From Acerihabitans sp047324305 (GTDB lineage: Bacteria; Pseudomonadota; Gammaproteobacteria; Enterobacterales; Enterobacteriaceae), in the NCBI RefSeq assembly GCF_047324305.1, contig NZ_CP178740.1, forward strand, positions 5,704,001-5,768,000: a stretch of DNA of 64,000 nucleotides. Reading direction: 5' to 3'. The notes below the pieces were generated by a model. That model worked only from the letters and a program-made list of their open reading frames with translations, did no database searches and was not told the origin of the DNA. Shown here one piece after another: positions 23,689 to 32,801 of the stretch (the first letter of the stretch is position 1; each line of letters starts with the position of its first letter). The position numbers and the translations under genes are program-made.

Positions 23689-25494
23689 GTGCAAACCTTT
23701 AATGCCGATATCGTCATCGTAGGGGCGGGGGGCGCGGGTTTACGCGCCGCCATTGCCGCCGCGCAGGCCCATCCCAACCTGACTATCGCCCTGGTATCGA
23801 AAGTATACCCCATGCGCAGCCATACCGTGGCCGCCGAGGGCGGGTCCGCCGCCGTCACCCAGGATCATGACTCTTTTGACTCCCATTTCCACGATACCGT
23901 CTCCGGCGGCGACTGGCTGTGCGAGCAGGACGTGGTCGATCATTTTGTCCGCCACTGCCCGGAGGAGATGACCCAGCTTGAACTGTGGGGCTGCCCCTGG
24001 AGCCGCAAGCCCGACGGCCGGGTGAACGTCAGGCGTTTCGGCGGGATGAAAATCGAACGTACCTGGTTCGCCGCCGATAAAACCGGTTTCCATATTCTGC
24101 ATACGCTGTTCCAGACCTCGCTGAAATATCCGCAGATCAAGCGCTTCGACGAGCACTTCGTGCTGGATATCCTGGTGGACGACGGCCAGGCGCGCGGACT
24201 GGTGGCCATCAATATGATGGAAGGCACGCGCATCTGCATCCGCGCCAACGCCGTGGTCATGGCCACCGGCGGCGCCGGCCGCGTTTATCGCTATAACACC
24301 AACGGCGGCATCGTCACCGGCGACGGTATGGGCATCGCCCTGCGTCACGGCGTGCCGCTGCGCGATATGGAGTTTGTTCAGTACCACCCCACCGGCCTGC
24401 CCGGCTCCGGCATCCTGATAACCGAAGGCTGCCGCGGCGAAGGCGGCATCATGGTCAATAAAGACGGCTATCGCTATTTGCAGGACTACGGCATGGGGCC
24501 TGAAACGCCGCTGGGCCATCCGGAAAACAAATATATGGAACTGGGTCCGCGCGATAAGCTGTCCCAGGCGTTCTGGCACGAATGGCGCGCCGGGCGCACC
24601 ATCGCCACGCCGCGCGGCGACGTGGTCTATCTCGACCTGCGCCATTTGGGCGAGAAAAAGCTGTTGGAACGGCTGCCGTTTATCTGTGAACTGTCGAAAG
24701 CCTATGTCGGCGTCGATCCGGTGAAGGATCCCATCCCGGTACGCCCCACCGCCCATTACACCATGGGCGGCATTGAAACCGATCAGCAATGCGAAACGCG
24801 CATCCGCGGTCTGTTTGCCGTCGGCGAATGCTCCTCGGTGGGCCTGCACGGCGCCAACCGTCTCGGCTCCAATTCCCTGGCCGAGCTGGTGGTGTTCGGC
24901 CGCCTGGCGGGCGAACAGGCCGCGGCCAGCGCGGCGGCCGCGCCGGCCGCCAATAACGCCGTCCTCGACGCCCAGGCGCGGGACGTGGAAACCACCCTGC
25001 AACGCCTGATGGACCAGCGGGGCAATGAAAAATGGTCGGCCATCCGCGACGAGATGGGCCTGTCGATGGAAGAAGGCTGCGGCATCTACCGTACGCCGGA
25101 GCTGATGCAAAAAACCATGGATAAGCTGGCCGAGCTGAAAGAGCGGTTTAAACGGGTTACCATTACCGATACCTCCAGCGTGTTTAATACCGATCTGCTC
25201 TACACCATTGAGTTGGGCAACGGACTGGAGGTGGCCGACTGCATGGCGCATTCGGCGTTCCACCGCCGGGAATCGCGCGGCGCCCACCAGCGGCTCGATG
25301 AGGGCTGTACCGAGCGCGACGACGTGAATTTCCTCAAGCATACCCTGGCGTTTTATAATCCCGACGGCGCGCCGCGTCTGGAATACAGCGACGTGAAGAT
25401 CACCACCCTGCCGCCGGCCAAACGGATGTACGGCGGCGAGGGCGCCGCGGCCGCGGTACAGGATAAAAAGGATAAGGAGCAGGCCAATGGCTGA
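23689..25494 (+). CDS. frdA: Fumarate reductase flavoprotein subunit
   Basis: The catalytic subunit of menaquinol:fumarate reductase, 601 residues from a GTG at 23689, the same start codon and length class as E. coli FrdA. An ATG 24 bp upstream is in frame, but CAGGAG before the GTG and homology favour the GTG. Features include FAD-binding GAGGAGLRAAIAAA (about 10-23), covalent FAD His in SHTVAAEGG, and active-site segments QYHPTGLPGSG and LGPRDKLSQAFWHEW. It reduces fumarate to succinate on the cytoplasmic face of the inner membrane during anaerobic growth. First gene of frdABCD, with an FNR box upstream; overlaps frdB by 8 bp. Confidence 0.98.
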   Translation: MQTFNADIVIVGAGGAGLRAAIAAAQAHPNLTIALVSKVYPMRSHTVAAEGGSAAVTQDHDSFDSHFHDTVSGGDWLCEQDVVDHFVRHCPEEMTQLELWGCPWSRKPDGRVNVRRFGGMKIERTWFAADKTGFHILHTLFQTSLKYPQIKRFDEHFVLDILVDDGQARGLVAINMMEGTRICIRANAVVMATGGAGRVYRYNTNGGIVTGDGMGIALRHGVPLRDMEFVQYHPTGLPGSGILITEGCRGEGGIMVNKDGYRYLQDYGMGPETPLGHPENKYMELGPRDKLSQAFWHEWRAGRTIATPRGDVVYLDLRHLGEKKLLERLPFICELSKAYVGVDPVKDPIPVRPTAHYTMGGIETDQQCETRIRGLFAVGECSSVGLHGANRLGSNSLAELVVFGRLAGEQAAASAAAAPAANNAVLDAQARDVETTLQRLMDQRGNEKWSAIRDEMGLSMEEGCGIYRTPELMQKTMDKLAELKERFKRVTITDTSSVFNTDLLYTIELGNGLEVADCMAHSAFHRRESRGAHQRLDEGCTERDDVNFLKHTLAFYNPDGAPRLEYSDVKITTLPPAKRMYGGEGAAAAVQDKKDKEQANG

Positions 25495-26221
25495 GATGAA
25501 CACGCTGAAGCTTGAGGTAATGCGTTATAACCCCGAGCAGGATCAGGCCCCCCATCCCGTGGTGTACGACGTGCCTTATGACGCGCAAACCTCGCTGCTG
25601 GACGCGCTGGGTTATATCAAGGATAACCTGGAGCCGGACCTGTCCTTCCGCTGGTCGTGCCGGATGGCCATTTGCGGGTCCTGCGGCATGATGGTGGACG
25701 ATGTGCCGAAGCTGGCCTGTAAAACCTTTTTGCGCGAATATCCCCACGGCATGAAGGTTAAGGCCCTGGGCCACTTCCCCATCGAGCGCGATCTAGTGGT
25801 GGACATGACCCATTTTATCGAGAGCCTGGAGGCGATTAAGCCCTATATCATCGGCAATAACCGCCAGCCGTCGGAAGGCACCAACCTGCAGACCCCGGCG
25901 CAGATGGCCAAATACCATCAGTTCAGCGGCTGCATCAACTGCGGCTTATGTTATGCCGCCTGTCCGCAGTTCGGGCTGAATCCGGAGTTTATCGGCCCGG
26001 CGGCCATTACGCTTGCGCACCGGTACAATCTGGATAACCGCGACCACGGCAAAAAGGAGCGGATGGCGCAGCTGAACGGCGAAAACGGCGTCTGGAGCTG
26101 CACGTTCGTCGGCTACTGCTCGGAGGTGTGTCCCAAACATGTGGATCCCGCCGCCGCCATTCAGCAGGGCAAAGTGGCGAGCACCCAGGACTTTATGATC
26201 GCCATGCTGAAACCTCGCTAA
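25487..26221 (+). CDS. frdB: Fumarate reductase iron-sulfur subunit
   Basis: A 244-residue electron-transfer subunit, the E. coli length. The [2Fe-2S] motif is SCRMAICGSCGMMVDD (near residue 56) with a later Cys in KLAC; the [4Fe-4S] and [3Fe-4S] clusters are bound by CINCGLCYAACPQ (near 148) and CTFVGYCSEVCPKHVDP (near 204). It carries electrons from menaquinol at FrdCD to FrdA. The gene overlaps frdA by 8 bp and is followed by frdC after 13 bp. Confidence 0.98.
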   Translation: MAEMNTLKLEVMRYNPEQDQAPHPVVYDVPYDAQTSLLDALGYIKDNLEPDLSFRWSCRMAICGSCGMMVDDVPKLACKTFLREYPHGMKVKALGHFPIERDLVVDMTHFIESLEAIKPYIIGNNRQPSEGTNLQTPAQMAKYHQFSGCINCGLCYAACPQFGLNPEFIGPAAITLAHRYNLDNRDHGKKERMAQLNGENGVWSCTFVGYCSEVCPKHVDPAAAIQQGKVASTQDFMIAMLKPR

Positions 26222-26234
26222 GGGAGTGATTAAC

Positions 26235-26633
26235 ATGATAACAACCAAACGCAAGCCCTACGTTCGCAGCATGCCGGCCAACTGGTGGCAGAAGCTGGGG
26301 TTCTACCGTTTTTATATGCTGCGCGAAGGCACCGCCGTACCGGCGGTATGGTTCAGCCTGGAACTGATCTACGGACTGTATGCGCTGAAGGCCGGCGAGG
26401 CGAACTGGGACGGGTTTGTGCATTTCCTGCAAAACCCGGTGGTGCTGGCGCTTAACCTGCTGACGCTGCTGGCGGCGCTGCTGCATACCAAAACCTGGTT
26501 TGAGCTGGCGCCCAAGGCCACTGTGCTGGTCGTCAAGGATGAAAAGGTCGGTCCGGCGCCGTTTATCGCCACGCTTTGGGGCGTTACGCTGGTGGTGACG
26601 GTGGTGATACTGGCCGTGGCCCTTGTCGTTTAA
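26235..26633 (+). CDS. frdC: Fumarate reductase membrane anchor subunit C
   Basis: A 132-residue membrane subunit with three hydrophobic helices. The frame is open from a GTG at 26226, but the ATG at 26235 is correctly spaced from AGGGAG and gives TTKRKPYVR as in E. coli FrdC. The FYRFYMLREGTAVPAVWFS segment and HTKTWFELAPKA are conserved. With FrdD it anchors the complex and forms the menaquinol site. Confidence 0.97.
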   Translation: MITTKRKPYVRSMPANWWQKLGFYRFYMLREGTAVPAVWFSLELIYGLYALKAGEANWDGFVHFLQNPVVLALNLLTLLAALLHTKTWFELAPKATVLVVKDEKVGPAPFIATLWGVTLVVTVVILAVALVV

Positions 26634-26646
26634 TCAGGAGAACGCT

Positions 26647-26997
26647 ATGAATCAAAATCCGAAACGCGCCGATGAACCGGTTTTCTGGAGCCTGTTCGGC
26701 GCCGGCGGCATGTGGAGCGCCATCGTCGCGCCGGTGATAATCCTGCTGGTGGCCTTTTTGCTGCCGCTGGGCTGGTATCCGGGCGAGGCGCTCAGCTATC
26801 CGCGGGTGCTCGCGTTCAGCCATACCCTGATAGGCCGCCTGTTCTGGCTGCTGATGATTGTCCTGCCGCTGTGGTGCGGGCTGCATCGCATTTATCACTG
26901 CACGCATGACCTGAAAATTCATGTGCCGGCCGGCAAATGGGTGTTTTACGGACTGGCCGCCATCCTGACCGTGGTGACTCTGGTGGGCATTTTTTAA
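26647..26997 (+). CDS. frdD: Fumarate reductase membrane anchor subunit D
   Basis: A 116-residue three-helix subunit. The ATG at 26647 follows CAGGAG by 6 bp; an in-frame upstream start within frdC is rejected. NPKRADEPVFWSLFGAGGMW at the N-terminus and KIHVPAGKWVFYGLAAILTVVTL at the C-terminus match FrdD. Last gene of the operon, followed by a strong hairpin at 27040. Confidence 0.97.
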   Translation: MNQNPKRADEPVFWSLFGAGGMWSAIVAPVIILLVAFLLPLGWYPGEALSYPRVLAFSHTLIGRLFWLLMIVLPLWCGLHRIYHCTHDLKIHVPAGKWVFYGLAAILTVVTLVGIF

Positions 26998-27039
26998 CCA
27001 GGGCAAGTTAACCTACCCCCTATCCGCACGTTAATCAGC

Positions 27040-27076
27040 AACGCCCCGCCACCCGTATCCCGGGTGGCGGGGCGTT
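27040..27076. terminator. Strong hairpin between convergent frdD and hybG
   Basis: A perfect 16 bp stem (AACGCCCCGCCACCCG / its complement) with a five-base loop lies between the frd and hyb operons. A T-rich run on the plus side is displaced (TTGTTTTT near 27090). Its place between convergent operons suggests bidirectional use. Confidence 0.7.
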
Positions 27077-27096
27077 GCCGTTATCGGGCGTTGTTT

Positions 27097-27384
27097 TTAG
27101 CCCACTACCCGCCGCTTCCCATCCTGTCTCATTTCGTCGAGCTCCAGGCCGACCATTTGCATGGACTGCAATGCCGCCAGCGTCTCGCGCGCCTCCTGCT
27201 CATCGAGCAGGCTCATGGCGAATCCCACATGGACCAATACCCACTGGCCGACCAGCGCGGCGGGTTCGCCTTCGCATACCAGGGCGATATTTACCGCGCG
27301 CTGCACGCCGCAGACCTCGATACAGGCCGGCTGGTGAATATCGGCCCCGACGGCCACGATCTTACCGGGAATGCCTATGCACAT
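27097..27384 (-). CDS. hybG: Hydrogenase-2 maturation chaperone of the HypC family
   Basis: A 95-residue HypC-family protein. The N-terminal MCIGIPGKIVAVG carries the essential Cys2 that binds the Fe(CN)2CO unit, and VGQWVLVHVGFAMSLLDE is the family core. E. coli HybG has 82 residues; the extra 13 are at the C-terminus. It delivers the iron centre to the HybC precursor. Last gene of hybOABCDEFG, 17 bp after hybF. Confidence 0.95.
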   Translation of the reverse strand: MCIGIPGKIVAVGADIHQPACIEVCGVQRAVNIALVCEGEPAALVGQWVLVHVGFAMSLLDEQEARETLAALQSMQMVGLELDEMRQDGKRRVVG

Positions 27385-27401
27385 ACTCTCTCCAAGGGAT
27401 A

Positions 27402-27743
27402 TTACTCCAGCTCCAGCTGCCTGACGCGCAGGCTGTCGCCGCCGTTAACCTGCAACGCGTGACCGCCGCAGCGCGGGCAGCCCGCGCCATGGTGCGTTAT
27501 CTCGACGGCGGCGCCGCATGACCAGCACCAGGCCGGCGCCGGCCGCACGTCAAGGTGCAGCGCGCTGCCTTCGGCCAGCGTGCCGCGGCACGCCGTGCCG
27601 AACGAAAAACGCAGGGCGCTTTCCTCGATGCACGACAGCGCGCCCAGTTCCAGCCAGACCCCGGTCACCCGCCGCGCCCCGTGCGAGCGGGCCTGCTGGT
27701 CAATCAGCGCCAGCGCCTCGTAGCACAGGGAAAGCTCATGCAT
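27402..27743 (-). CDS. hybF: Hydrogenase nickel-insertion protein of the HypA family
   Basis: A 113-residue protein, exactly the E. coli HybF length. The ATG at 27743 is chosen because MHELSL, with the nickel-binding His2-Glu3, is invariant; the longer frame upstream is ignored. A zinc-binding motif, CWSCGA...CPRCGG, lies near residues 73-92. It inserts nickel into HybC together with HypB. The gene overlaps hybE by 8 bp. Confidence 0.95.
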   Translation of the reverse strand: MHELSLCYEALALIDQQARSHGARRVTGVWLELGALSCIEESALRFSFGTACRGTLAEGSALHLDVRPAPAWCWSCGAAVEITHHGAGCPRCGGHALQVNGGDSLRVRQLELE

Positions 27744-28266
27744 CCGGGGCGCCGCCCCGGCCGCGGGTGAGCCAGGCGCGGCGATCGGCGTCCGGCGGGC
27801 TGTCGCCGTCACGCACCGGCAACGACAACGCCATTTTCACGCAGTGTTCCGCCAGGGCGACCGCCCCGGCGCCGGTCAGCCCGGCATCCAGCGGCGACAT
27901 CAGGGAACAGGAGAGATAGGGCCTCCGGCCCGCCAGCTCGCCGCTGATAAAGGTGACATTGCCGCACGGCAACGCCAGCGCCCGCCGCGCGCCGTTTTCC
28001 ATCGGCGGCCATTCCTGGCCCGGCCCCGGCAATACCCACAGGCTCAGCATCCAGGGGGTCAGCAGGCATCCCAGCCACTGCTGTTCAAACAGGGTGAAAC
28101 CGCAGGCGCGCACCGGCACCGCCGGACGGAAAAACGGCAAATCGCGCATGCGCTCATCGGCGATGCGCCGGAACAGCGGCTCCAGCCACGACGCGGGCGC
28201 GTCGCCGACGGCAGCCGCGGCCTCATTAGCCCTTGTCCGGGCGGGAGGATCTTCATACCGCGGCAT
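27736..28266 (-). CDS. hybE: Hydrogenase-2 maturation chaperone HybE
   Basis: A 176-residue protein. The start at 28266 is preceded by AAGGGAGATA. The core FTLFEQQWLGCLLTPWMLSLWVLPGPGQEWP and RPYLSCSLMSPLDAGL matches E. coli HybE (162 residues), a chaperone that keeps pre-HybO from export until it pairs with mature HybC. The first 25 residues and the C-terminal DADRRAWLTRGR tail vary from E. coli. It overlaps hybD by 14 bp. Confidence 0.94.
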   Translation of the reverse strand: MPRYEDPPARTRANEAAAAVGDAPASWLEPLFRRIADERMRDLPFFRPAVPVRACGFTLFEQQWLGCLLTPWMLSLWVLPGPGQEWPPMENGARRALALPCGNVTFISGELAGRRPYLSCSLMSPLDAGLTGAGAVALAEHCVKMALSLPVRDGDSPPDADRRAWLTRGRGGAPDA

Positions 28267-28825
28267 GGGTATCTCCCTTATCAAAAGGGTCATTGTCGTC
28301 GGGCCGGGAAAAGGGGCCGGCGTCAGGGTCGGGGGGCGCGTCGCTGGCATCCCGCGCCGACACGGTCACGCCGCTTTGCTCCAGCGCGGCAATCACCTGC
28401 CCCAGCGCCGGTTCCACCGCCCGCGCCACGCAATCGGTCAGGCCGATGCGCATGGTCAGCGCTTGCGGCTCCACGCCCACCAGGGTCAGGCGGCGCGGAA
28501 ACGCGTCCAGCAGGCGCAGCGCCATCAGCGCATCGGCCAGTCCCAGCTGATGCGGCGACAGCTTTTGCGTCAGGAACGCGGGCACCTCATCGTCGCGCAG
28601 CACCACCACCGCGCCGGGGGCATGGCCGGCGAGCACCGCGTCGGCCACGATCAGATGATCGCGGCCGGACAGGGTTTCCAGCAGCTCCATGCCCGAGGTG
28701 CCGCCGTCCAGGATGTCGATGGCGGGCGTGAACCGGTAACGGCGCGCCAACGCTTCAACGATGCGCACCCCCACCGCTTCATCGCTCAGCAGCAGGTTGC
28801 CGATACCCAGCACCAGAATACGCAT
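28253..28825 (-). CDS. hybD: Hydrogenase-2 maturation endopeptidase
   Basis: A 190-residue protease of the M52 family. The ATG at 28825 shares its A with the hybC stop (TGATG). Nickel-sensing residues are in place: Glu16 in LLSDEAVGVRIVE, Asp62 in LIVADAVL and His93 in KLSPHQLGLAD. It cuts the C-terminal peptide of HybC after nickel insertion. Compared with E. coli HybD (164 residues) it has a Pro/Asp-rich C-terminal extension of about 25 residues that overlaps hybE. Confidence 0.96.
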   Translation of the reverse strand: MRILVLGIGNLLLSDEAVGVRIVEALARRYRFTPAIDILDGGTSGMELLETLSGRDHLIVADAVLAGHAPGAVVVLRDDEVPAFLTQKLSPHQLGLADALMALRLLDAFPRRLTLVGVEPQALTMRIGLTDCVARAVEPALGQVIAALEQSGVTVSARDASDAPPDPDAGPFSRPDDNDPFDKGDTHAAV

Positions 28826-30528
28826 CACAGCACCTTTACCCGGTTCACTTCCCGGCCGGTCGCGTCCACCAGGTGCACGGCGCATGACATGCAGGGGTCG
28901 AAGGAATGGATGGTGCGCACCACTTCCAGCGGCCGGGCGGCGTCGGCCACCGGCGTGCCCACCAGCGACTGCTCGTAAGGCCCCGGCACGTCCTGCCCGT
29001 TGCGCGGGCCGGCGTTCCAGGTGGAGGGGACCACCGCCTGGTAATTGGCAATCTTGCCGTCCCTGATAACCACCCAGTGCGACAGCATGCCGCGCGGCAT
29101 TTCGCCGAAGCCTACGCCGCGCAGTTCCTTATCCAGCGGAATGTCCGGCTTGATAAAGGTCTGGTGATCGCCCCGGCCGATATTGTCCACCAGCAGTTGC
29201 CACATCACGCTCAGCGAGTCTTTCAGCACGCAGCAGTGCACGGTGCGGCCGATGACCCGCCCCAGGGTGGAATGCAGATCGGCCTCGCGCAACGTGTTGC
29301 CGGTAAGATGGCGATAGGCGGCGCCAAGCTGCGAAAAGTGGGTTTGCGCGCCCTCGTGGCCCGCCGCCAGCCCGCACAGCAGCCAGGCCAGCGGACCGAC
29401 CTCCACCGTCTGGCCGTAGAATATCGGTGATTTTACCCAGGAATATTTACCGTCCTCCTGCCAGCCGGTGTACTGCGGCCGGGTACGGCCCTCCCAGGGG
29501 GCCAGCGGCTCGTCATCCTGGTACCAGGCATGTTTGGCGCTTTCCTGGATGCCGTCCATCAGGAACGGGTCGGTATGGCTGGCGATGGGGCGGAAACGGG
29601 CGGCGTCGCCGTCCTCCAGATAACCGCCCGTCAGCCAAAAGGTCTCGCCCTTGCCATCCAGCGGCAGCTCCGGCACGCTCAGGTAATGCCGCGCCCCGCG
29701 CCCCAGCGTCAGCCACTGTGGATAGTGGGCGGCGATCACCACGCAGTCGACTTTATACACCTGCTCGATAAAGTCGCCCAGCCGGTCGATAAAGGTTTTG
29801 ACATACATCAGCCGTTCCAGGTTCAGCACGCTGGGCATATCCGGGTTGATGGCGTTGGCGACGCCGCCGACGGCCAGGTTCTGGATATGCGGCGTTTTGC
29901 CGCCCAGCATGGCGACGATGCGGTTGGCGTCGCGCTGGCATTCCAGCGCCTGCAGGTAATGGGCCACCGCAATCAGGTTGACTTCCGGCGGCAGCGCCAT
30001 GGCCGGATGCCCCCAATAACCGTTGGCGAAAATGCCCAGTTGACCGCTGGCCACCAGATCCTTGATCTTTTGCTGTACCCTGGCGAACTCCGCCGCGCTG
30101 TTCAGCGACCAGGTGGACAGGCCTTTGAGCAGCGTTTCGGCTTTCACCGGATCCGCCTTGAGCGCCGAGGTAATATCCACCCAGTCCAGGGCCGACAGCT
30201 GGTAAAAATGCACGATATGATCGTGGATGCTGTGGGCCGCCAGGATCAGGTTGCGGATATACTGGGCGTTCACCGGCACGCTCATGCCCAGGGCGTGTTC
30301 CACCGCGCGAACCGAGGCGATGGCGTGCACCGTGGTGCACACCCCGCAGATACGCTGGACAATCATCCAGGCGTCGCGCGGATCGCGGCCCTGGAGAATT
30401 TCTTCCATGCCGCGCCACATGGTGCCCGACGACCAGGCCTTGACCACTTTTCCCTGTTCAATTTCGCAATCAATACGCAGGTGGCCCTCGATACGGGTAA
30501 CAGGATCAATGGTGATGCGTTGGCTCAT
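28825..30528 (-). CDS. hybC: Hydrogenase-2 large (NiFe) subunit
   Basis: A 567-residue subunit, the same length as E. coli HybC. Nickel-iron ligands are Cys61 and Cys64 (RICGVCTTVHA) and Cys546 and Cys549 (DPCMSCAVH). Cleavage after His552 would remove a 15-residue peptide. It oxidises H2 on the periplasmic side and feeds electrons to HybO. GAGGTAGAGC precedes the ATG, and the gene overlaps hybB by 23 bp. Confidence 0.98.
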   Translation of the reverse strand: MSQRITIDPVTRIEGHLRIDCEIEQGKVVKAWSSGTMWRGMEEILQGRDPRDAWMIVQRICGVCTTVHAIASVRAVEHALGMSVPVNAQYIRNLILAAHSIHDHIVHFYQLSALDWVDITSALKADPVKAETLLKGLSTWSLNSAAEFARVQQKIKDLVASGQLGIFANGYWGHPAMALPPEVNLIAVAHYLQALECQRDANRIVAMLGGKTPHIQNLAVGGVANAINPDMPSVLNLERLMYVKTFIDRLGDFIEQVYKVDCVVIAAHYPQWLTLGRGARHYLSVPELPLDGKGETFWLTGGYLEDGDAARFRPIASHTDPFLMDGIQESAKHAWYQDDEPLAPWEGRTRPQYTGWQEDGKYSWVKSPIFYGQTVEVGPLAWLLCGLAAGHEGAQTHFSQLGAAYRHLTGNTLREADLHSTLGRVIGRTVHCCVLKDSLSVMWQLLVDNIGRGDHQTFIKPDIPLDKELRGVGFGEMPRGMLSHWVVIRDGKIANYQAVVPSTWNAGPRNGQDVPGPYEQSLVGTPVADAARPLEVVRTIHSFDPCMSCAVHLVDATGREVNRVKVL

Positions 30529-31705
30529 GCTCTACCTCAATCGGACGATCGTGATGGCGGTCCGCCGTCCCGGACAGGACCGGCAACAGGCGAATCAACA
30601 TTATGTAAGCACAGACTTCGATAGCGACGAAGCCCACTGAAATCAGGATTTCACCCACGGCGGGGAAATAGCGGTAACCGCCGCCGGGATTGAAGGCGAT
30701 CAGGGAATAATCCAGGCGCCACAGCGCCGCGCCCGACAGCATGCACAGCCCGCCGATAAACAGCGCGCGGGCGTCCCGGCGGCAGCGTCGCAGGCAGAGC
30801 ATCAGCAACGGCGCCAGCATCAGGCCGATTTCCGCCCAGAACAGCGCGGCATAGCGATCGCCCGCCCATAAATAGCCGGTCTTGCCGCGCCAGATCACTT
30901 CCGCAAAGCGCAGCAGGATGAAGATCGTCAGGAAAACGGCGATAATGCGCGTCAGGCGCGTGAACAGCGGCGTTTCGTCCGCTCCGCGGCCCGCAAGCCC
31001 CGCCCGCACCAGCGAACCTTCAAACACCACCATCGAAAACCCCATGATAAAGGCGGTCAGCAGCGAAAACAGCGGCAGCATTTCGTAGCTTTGCCACAGG
31101 GGATGCACCTTGATGCCGGCGGCAATCATCAGCGACCCCATGGAGGATTGATGCATGGTGGGCAGCAGAACGCCCAGCGACAGGATCAGGAACATCCCTT
31201 TATCGAGCCATTTGCGCGGGGCGTGCCATCCCCACTTTTCACACAGTACCGGCGCGAACTCGAGCGCCATGATGCCGATGTAGATGGTCATGCATACCGC
31301 GGTTTCAAACAATACCGACGAGGTATTGAAATAGCCGGGAAGATAAAAGTACGGCAGGTTCCAGTAGCGGCCGACGTCGATGGTGATGGACAACCCGCCC
31401 AGCGAATAGCCGAACAGGCTGGCCAGCAGCGCCGGACGCATCAGCGGGTGGAATTCGCCGCGGTTGAAGACGTAGACCGCCCAGGCCAGCGCCCACCCGC
31501 CGCAGGCCAGGCCGGTGCCCACCAGCAGGTCGAAGGCAATCCACAGGCCCCAGGGATAACCGCCGTTCAGGTTGGCCACCGAGCCGATGCCGAACAGCAG
31601 TCGCCTGAGGATAAGCCCCGCGCACAGTATCACCAGCGGCGCCAGGTACATAATGGGCCTGGCGAACAGACGTCCGCCCAGCGGGCTGGCCTTATGCATC
31701 GTCAT
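30506..31705 (-). CDS. hybB: Hydrogenase-2 integral membrane subunit (NrfD family)
   Basis: A 399-residue protein with about ten membrane segments, close to E. coli HybB (392). LNGGYPWGLWIAFDLLVGTG, SLFGYSLGGLSITIDVGRYWNLPYF and PTMHQSSMGSLM are conserved. It links HybA to the menaquinone pool and contributes to proton movement. ATG codons at 31705 and 31699 are both possible. It overlaps hybA by 14 bp. The C-terminus ends in a His-rich HHDRPIEVEHEPTHHH tail. Confidence 0.96.
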   Translation of the reverse strand: MTMHKASPLGGRLFARPIMYLAPLVILCAGLILRRLLFGIGSVANLNGGYPWGLWIAFDLLVGTGLACGGWALAWAVYVFNRGEFHPLMRPALLASLFGYSLGGLSITIDVGRYWNLPYFYLPGYFNTSSVLFETAVCMTIYIGIMALEFAPVLCEKWGWHAPRKWLDKGMFLILSLGVLLPTMHQSSMGSLMIAAGIKVHPLWQSYEMLPLFSLLTAFIMGFSMVVFEGSLVRAGLAGRGADETPLFTRLTRIIAVFLTIFILLRFAEVIWRGKTGYLWAGDRYAALFWAEIGLMLAPLLMLCLRRCRRDARALFIGGLCMLSGAALWRLDYSLIAFNPGGGYRYFPAVGEILISVGFVAIEVCAYIMLIRLLPVLSGTADRHHDRPIEVEHEPTHHH

Positions 31706-32798
31706 GATTATTCTCTCCTGGTGGCGCTACGCGCGTCGTTTTGGCGCCTGACGCCTCCCGCCCGCCCGGCGCATCGTCGCCGGCCGCGCCGGATAGATCA
31801 GGCCCGGCGGCCTTATCGTCGCCGTCGTGTCCGTCGCGGGTATTGCGCCGTACCAGCAGCGCCAGCCCGGCAAATACCGCCAGCGGCAATACCATGCCTT
31901 TATACAGCGAATGCTGGATATGCTCCGAGCGCGCGCCGGTGGACAACTCCGCCAGCGCCGGCAGGTCGAGGTTTTGGTATGGCACCCCGGCCAGCACCAG
32001 CACCTGGGTGCCGCCGCCTTCTTTCTCGCCGTAGATATGCGGTTCATACCGCGGCAGGGCGCGCGCATAGCGATCCCCATCCCCAAGGGTCTGGCGGGGA
32101 TACAGATATTCAACGCCCGGGGTCAGCGCCAGACGCTGGCGGGCTTCGGCCAGCAGCGCTTCCCTGGTGCCGAAAATCACCGCGCCGGTGGGACAGACCT
32201 CGACGCATCCGGGCAAGCCGCCGTTATCCAGCCGGGCGACGCCGGGCTGGTTGCACAGCTCGCATTTATGGATTTGGCCCAGCGGATTGTCATAATCGTA
32301 TTTCGGCACGTTAAACGGACAGGCCACCATGCAATAACGGCAGCCGGTGCAAATATCGGCGTTGTAGTGCACCACGCCGGTCGTGGGGTGTTTTTTCAGC
32401 GCGGACACCGGACAGACCGATACGCAGTTCGGATCTACGCAGTGCATGCATTGCTTTTTGATATAGGCGTAGCCGTCCTGGGCCTGATCCTTATTTTTGC
32501 CGGTGCCGGAGGTCCACACCTGGATAATATTGTTGGTATACGGGCTGAGCTTGTCATTATCCGACCAGGTGGCCGCGCCGCCGGCATAGGTTTTCCCCGC
32601 GGCTGGCCTGGGAGAATGATTGACCTGCTGGCATTTTGTCACGCAGGCCTGGCAGCCCACGCAGAGCGTGGAATCGTACAGCATGCCCAGCGCGCCCGGA
32701 ATGGGCGGTTTATTCTGCGCCTGCGCCAGCGCGGCGGCGGGTACGCCCGCCAGCAAGGCCCCGGCGCAGGTCAGTTTAAAAAAATGACGTCGGTTCAC
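31692..32798 (-). CDS. hybA: Hydrogenase-2 ferredoxin-like electron-transfer subunit
   Basis: A 368-residue periplasmic iron-sulfur protein starting with GTG behind GGGAGGAG. It has a Tat-type signal (NRRHFFK) and four cysteine groups for four [4Fe-4S] clusters, for example CVGCQACVTKCQQVNH and CTGCRYCMVACPF. A C-terminal membrane segment near residue 300 anchors it. E. coli HybA has 328 residues; the extra 40 are a hydrophilic tail rich in Asp, Gly and Ala after that anchor. It passes electrons from HybOC to HybB. Confidence 0.96.
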   Translation of the reverse strand: MNRRHFFKLTCAGALLAGVPAAALAQAQNKPPIPGALGMLYDSTLCVGCQACVTKCQQVNHSPRPAAGKTYAGGAATWSDNDKLSPYTNNIIQVWTSGTGKNKDQAQDGYAYIKKQCMHCVDPNCVSVCPVSALKKHPTTGVVHYNADICTGCRYCMVACPFNVPKYDYDNPLGQIHKCELCNQPGVARLDNGGLPGCVEVCPTGAVIFGTREALLAEARQRLALTPGVEYLYPRQTLGDGDRYARALPRYEPHIYGEKEGGGTQVLVLAGVPYQNLDLPALAELSTGARSEHIQHSLYKGMVLPLAVFAGLALLVRRNTRDGHDGDDKAAGPDLSGAAGDDAPGGREASGAKTTRVAPPGENNHDDA

Positions 32799-32801
32799 GG
32801 C

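Noticed and set aside
23740..25503. 587-codon minus-strand frame opposite frdA
   Set aside because: Antisense shadow of frdA with biased composition and no recognisable motif.
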